From contig NZ_CP048829.1 in assembly GCF_019355395.1 (NCBI RefSeq), forward strand, positions 2,521,001 through 2,585,000: a DNA stretch of 64,000 bases, in the 5' to 3' direction. The notes under the pieces are model-generated. The model searched no databases and was not told the origin of the DNA. It worked only from the letters and a program-made list of their open reading frames with translations. This document shows positions 61,381-64,000 of the stretch, one piece after another. Made by a program: the position numbers and the translations under genes. This DNA comes from Chordicoccus furentiruminis (GTDB lineage: Bacteria; Bacillota; Clostridia; Lachnospirales; Lachnospiraceae). How positions within the stretch are numbered: position 1 is the first letter of the stretch; each line of letters opens with the position of its first letter.

Positions 61381-62300
61381 AGGATCAGTCCCGTGCTGGT
61401 AGGACGGGTGTCATTTTTTATCATCTTCCCGGGCTTTTTGAATTTTACGAGCTGTACAGGGTTTTTCTTCCGCTCTATCGGAAACACAGGGAGTACTTCT
61501 ATGACTGGTGTGAGATCGGATCGATCTACGGAGCACCGGCGGACTGCGTCTGGAGCGGAGGACGCGTCGGAGGAGGCGTCTGCCCGCCGGAGGACGCGCT
61601 GGCGCTGACGCAGGAATTCGGGATTTCAGCCAGACTGACATTCAGCAACTCTCTGATCCGGAAGGAACACCTGACGGATTCCCGGTGCAACCGGATCTGC
61701 CGGCTGTTCAGTGAGGCGGGGCATCCCCGGAGCGGCGTCATCATTCACTCGGATCTGCTCCTGACATATCTGAAGGAACGGTATCCGGGATTTTACTTTG
61801 TGTCCTCCACGACCAAGGTTCTGACGCAGTTCCGACAGCTTGAAGAGGAACTGAAACGGGACGATTTCGCCTATGTAGTCCCGGATTTCCGGCTGAACAA
61901 AGCGTTTGAAAAATTCTGCACTCTTCCGTCCCGTCTGAAGGCGAAGACGGAGTTTTTGTGCAACGAAGGCTGCTGGTTCGGCTGTCCGGACAGGAAACAG
62001 TGCTATCAGGCTGTCAGCCGGAGAAATCTGGATGAGACGGCTCCGGAATATCACTGCAAATCTCCCGGCGCGTCGGAGGGGTACCGTTTTTCGAACGCGA
62101 TGGACAACCCCGGCTTCATCGGCACGGATGACATCCGGCACCGCTACAGGCCAATGGGCTTCCGCCACTTCAAAATCGAGGGCAGGGGGCTGGGAAGCGC
62201 GCTTATTCTGGAATTTCTGCTCTATTACATGACCCGTCCGGAGTATCAGATACACGTGAGAGAGGCGATCTATCTCGACAGCATGCTGGATCTGTTCTAA
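61368..62300 (+). CDS. U32-peptidase-like protein, uncharacterised
   Basis: About 310 residues from ATG 61,368 (an earlier ATG at 61,347 has no ribosome site); it overlaps the end of the oxidoreductase remnant. Features recalling the U32/radical-free collagenase-like family are NSLIRKEHL and VSSTTKVLTQF in a barrel-like order, the cysteine cluster NEGCWFGCPDRKQCYQ, and GFRHFKIEGRGLGS near the end. The four-cysteine pattern could hold an iron-sulfur cluster, as in U32 hydroxylase relatives. Substrate unknown. Confidence 0.6.
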   Translation: MEELKDQSRAGRTGVIFYHLPGLFEFYELYRVFLPLYRKHREYFYDWCEIGSIYGAPADCVWSGGRVGGGVCPPEDALALTQEFGISARLTFSNSLIRKEHLTDSRCNRICRLFSEAGHPRSGVIIHSDLLLTYLKERYPGFYFVSSTTKVLTQFRQLEEELKRDDFAYVVPDFRLNKAFEKFCTLPSRLKAKTEFLCNEGCWFGCPDRKQCYQAVSRRNLDETAPEYHCKSPGASEGYRFSNAMDNPGFIGTDDIRHRYRPMGFRHFKIEGRGLGSALILEFLLYYMTRPEYQIHVREAIYLDSMLDLF

Positions 62301-62395
62301 GCGGCGGAATATCCGGCATTTGATCCGGAAATGCAGGGGACAGCCGGATCCTGCGGGATGCGGCCGCGCAGCCGGACCGGCTTTACCAGGGAGAC

Positions 62396-62599
62396 TCAGA
62401 TCGCTTCCGGGGGAAACAGTTCCCGTACGGTCCGGTGATAGTATTCCGCGAGACGGAGCGCCGTGTAGACGTTCGGATACTGTACGCCGTATTCGTAGCG
62501 GTAGAGCGTTTTCGGATCGATGTACAGATCCGCTGCGGCCCGAACCCGGGTGAGTCCCGCTTCTTTGCGGCATTTCAACAAATTATTCGGCATTTTCAT
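62396..62599 (-). CDS. Small XRE-family regulator
   Basis: About 67 residues from the ATG nine bases after GGGGGG on the minus strand. The helix-turn-helix is LLKCRKEAGLTRVRAAADLYIDPKTLYRYEYG, with a normal XRE spacing but written across residues 5-36. It ends RTVRELFPPEAI. It reads in the same direction as, and 44 bases after, the S24-type repressor. Confidence 0.75.
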   Translation of the reverse strand: MKMPNNLLKCRKEAGLTRVRAAADLYIDPKTLYRYEYGVQYPNVYTALRLAEYYHRTVRELFPPEAI

Positions 62600-62643
62600 C
62601 TTGTGATTCCCCCCCTTTTTTTCTGTATTCATGTCAGTTGGCA

Positions 62644-63375
62644 TCAAGTCGTCCGGCAGACCTTCCCGAAGATGCGGAAGGCGTCATGATCCGGCCGCAC
62701 CGGAATCGGCGGGTACTTCGGGTTCAGCGAGATCAGAAAGGTCCCGTCGGCGCCGTTCCTGAGCTTTTTGATATAAGCGCTGTCGTTGAGGGAGAAGATA
62801 CCGATCTCTCCGTCCTCCAGCGTTTCCTGCCGGTGCACATACACCATGTCGTGATCGTGAAAGACCGGCTCCATGCTGTCTCCGCTGACCGTGACGGCGA
62901 AATCGGCGCCTTTTGCGTCTTTTGCGGGAACCTCGATCGCGGTGTAGTAATCGGAATCCAGAAAATCCCCGGTTCCGGCGGATACTCTTGCGTCGTAGAG
63001 CCGGAGTTTTCGCATTCTGGCTTTTCCTGACGGGGCGGGATTGTACGGGATGACATTCGGTTTCTTCAGATAGCTCGCCGGATGGATCAGCAGATCAATG
63101 TAGGAGAGCGCCTTCTGTTTCCCTTCCTCGTTCAGCATAGCCAGCGGATCGTTCGGGTTGCTGCCGAAGTATTCTTCCAGACAGTCCGGGATCTGCAGAA
63201 TCCGGCACACATGGAGAAAAACCCGCGCGGAGATCTCGTTTCGTCCGGTTTCCCATGCGGAGACGCTTTTGAAGCCGACGTCGATGCCTTCTTCCTGCAG
63301 CCTCTGCGCAAGATCAATCTGAGACATATGCGCCTTTTTTCGGTAGGATTTGATGATCGTGCCGATGTTTTCCAT
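62644..63375 (-). CDS. XRE-S24 repressor, CI/LexA-like
   Basis: A 243-residue protein with an N-terminal XRE domain (MSQIDLAQRLQEEGIDVGF, SVSAWETGRNEIS) and a C-terminal S24 peptidase: cleavage site SAGTGDFLDS (Ala-Gly), catalytic serine in VSGDSMEPV and lysine in AYIKKL. Proteins like this cleave themselves when RecA is activated and so release SOS genes. It is divergent to a Y-family polymerase gene 320 bases away, which fits local SOS control. AGAGGTGA precedes its start. Confidence 0.87.
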   Translation of the reverse strand: MENIGTIIKSYRKKAHMSQIDLAQRLQEEGIDVGFKSVSAWETGRNEISARVFLHVCRILQIPDCLEEYFGSNPNDPLAMLNEEGKQKALSYIDLLIHPASYLKKPNVIPYNPAPSGKARMRKLRLYDARVSAGTGDFLDSDYYTAIEVPAKDAKGADFAVTVSGDSMEPVFHDHDMVYVHRQETLEDGEIGIFSLNDSAYIKKLRNGADGTFLISLNPKYPPIPVRPDHDAFRIFGKVCRTT

Positions 63376-63695
63376 GAGTCACCTCTTTCTGCCGTTCCCG
63401 ATGATCCGTCTGCAGACATCTGATTTGCGGAGATTTTTTCTATCCTCCGTTATATATGCAGAATAGCATAGCAGCCTTTGATTATCAATGAAAATCTATT
63501 GAAAAACGAAACAATGGCCGAATCGACCGTTTTATTCTCCGGTCAATGGCTTTATACTGTCCGTGCAGAGAAAGAAAACGACGCAGAAGCCGGACTTCTT
63601 TTGCAAGACTCCGTCGGCGGAGGAAAGAAACCTTTTGGGGATGTCAGGGAAGATCATGGCGGCGTCACCATCCGGATGGGAGGAGCGTGAGGGAG
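63376..63695. other. Divergent control region between repressor and polymerase genes
   Basis: About 320 bases. GACCG, ten bases, CGGTC at 63,525-63,545 is an inverted repeat that might be an operator. No clear GAAC-N4-GTTC SOS box was found. A 70-codon frame from 63,478 ends at the polymerase ribosome site but shows no family signature, so I do not call it a gene. Confidence 0.4.
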
Positions 63696-64000
63696 ATGGC
63701 AGACCGGATTATTCTGCATGTCGACTGCAACTGTTTTTATGCCTCTGTGGAAATGCTGTATCACCCGGAGTATGACGGAAAGCCGCTCGCGGTCGGAGGG
63801 GATCCGGAGGAGCGGCACGGTATTGTCCTCACGGCGAACTATATCGCGAAGAGGCGGGGCGTGAAGACCGGCATGGCGCTCTGGCAGGCAAGGCAGTGCT
63901 GCCCGGATCTGATTTTCGTTCCGCCGAGGATGTATCTGTATATCCGGTTCTCCCGCATGGCAAGGGCGATTTATCAGGAATTCTCCGACCGGGTGGAGAG
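63696..64000 (+). CDS. Y-family DNA polymerase (DinB/UmuC type), 5' part
   Basis: The gene runs off the window. The 101 visible residues begin ADRIILHVDCNCFYASVEM, the first catalytic carboxylate and steric-gate region of Y-family polymerases, then PLAVGGDPEERHGIVLTANYIAKRRGVKTGM and LIFVPPRMYLY. This matches translesion polymerase IV/V-like enzymes of Firmicutes. It faces away from the S24 repressor, its probable regulator. Confidence 0.92.
   Translation, partial: MADRIILHVDCNCFYASVEMLYHPEYDGKPLAVGGDPEERHGIVLTANYIAKRRGVKTGMALWQARQCCPDLIFVPPRMYLYIRFSRMARAIYQEFSDRVE

Noticed and set aside
63478-63690. Seventy-codon gene before the Y-family polymerase
   Set aside because: It ends near the polymerase start, but has no ribosome site or recognisable sequence and lies across the likely control region.
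1-64000. CRISPR arrays, tRNA and rRNA genes
   Set aside because: No regularly spaced direct repeats and no cloverleaf or rRNA core sequence were recognised on either strand by eye.

Overview
The window looks like the chromosome of a gut-type Gram-positive Clostridia, probably Lachnospiraceae or a relative. The evidence is a siphophage Dit/Tal tail module, strong AGGAGG-type ribosome binding sites, tandem large serine recombinases, Lachnospiraceae-style BspA leucine-rich repeats and DUF3781/DUF3795/RNHCP small proteins. No rRNA, tRNA or CRISPR array was seen.

Bases 1-16,630 are the late end of a prophage: the end of the tape measure, distal tail protein, tail endopeptidase-like protein, three long receptor-binding/fibre genes, holin, a three-catalytic-domain endolysin, a terminator, then a small DNA-binding protein, a SHOCT-like protein and two overlapping serine recombinases. 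The fibre genes carry a BppU-like N-terminus, a laminin-G-like fold, a CotH-like fold split over two ORFs, and BspA/InlB-type repeats.

Bases 16,650-42,910 are a defence island. It opens with a repressor and a possible toxin-antitoxin pair. Next comes the 3' half of a type 1 BREX operon: two incomplete, mutually complementary pglX genes joined by a 381-bp direct repeat, then pglZ and brxL. brxA, brxB and brxC are absent from the window. The Qat system (qatA-D) follows on the same strand with almost no spacing, then a deoxyribosyltransferase-like gene and a GmrSD-like type IV restriction gene whose extreme 5' end is split by an IS1634-type element. A zinc-ribbon protein, a two-domain acetyltransferase, DUF3781 (with a second IS in its last codons) and an AlbA/Schlafen-like protein complete the row.

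Bases 42,960-47,910 hold a PAP2 phosphatase, a frameshifted XRE-membrane regulator and a run of small-molecule-modifying genes: RNHCP, a GNAT-cytidine deaminase fusion, DUF3795, Nudix and two GNATs. An IS110-family element with a long structured 3' tail (48.05-49.96 kb) abuts a 5'-truncated rarA, so the left side of this junction is rearranged.

From about 51 kb on the sequence is more GC-rich and looks like core chromosome: a methyltransferase remnant, a class II UvrA, an alkyltransferase, two c-di-GMP proteins that may be one gene split by an amber codon, a prolyl-tRNA editing protein, DUF2798, a flavodoxin-type pseudogene, a U32-like protein, two repressors and the start of a Y-family DNA polymerase.

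The strongest candidates for something undescribed are the permuted pglX pair (18.0-23.5 kb), the fused BREX-Qat-type IV restriction row, the possible toxin-antitoxin operon at 16.7-17.8 kb, and a small domain shared by proteins on both edges of the island.
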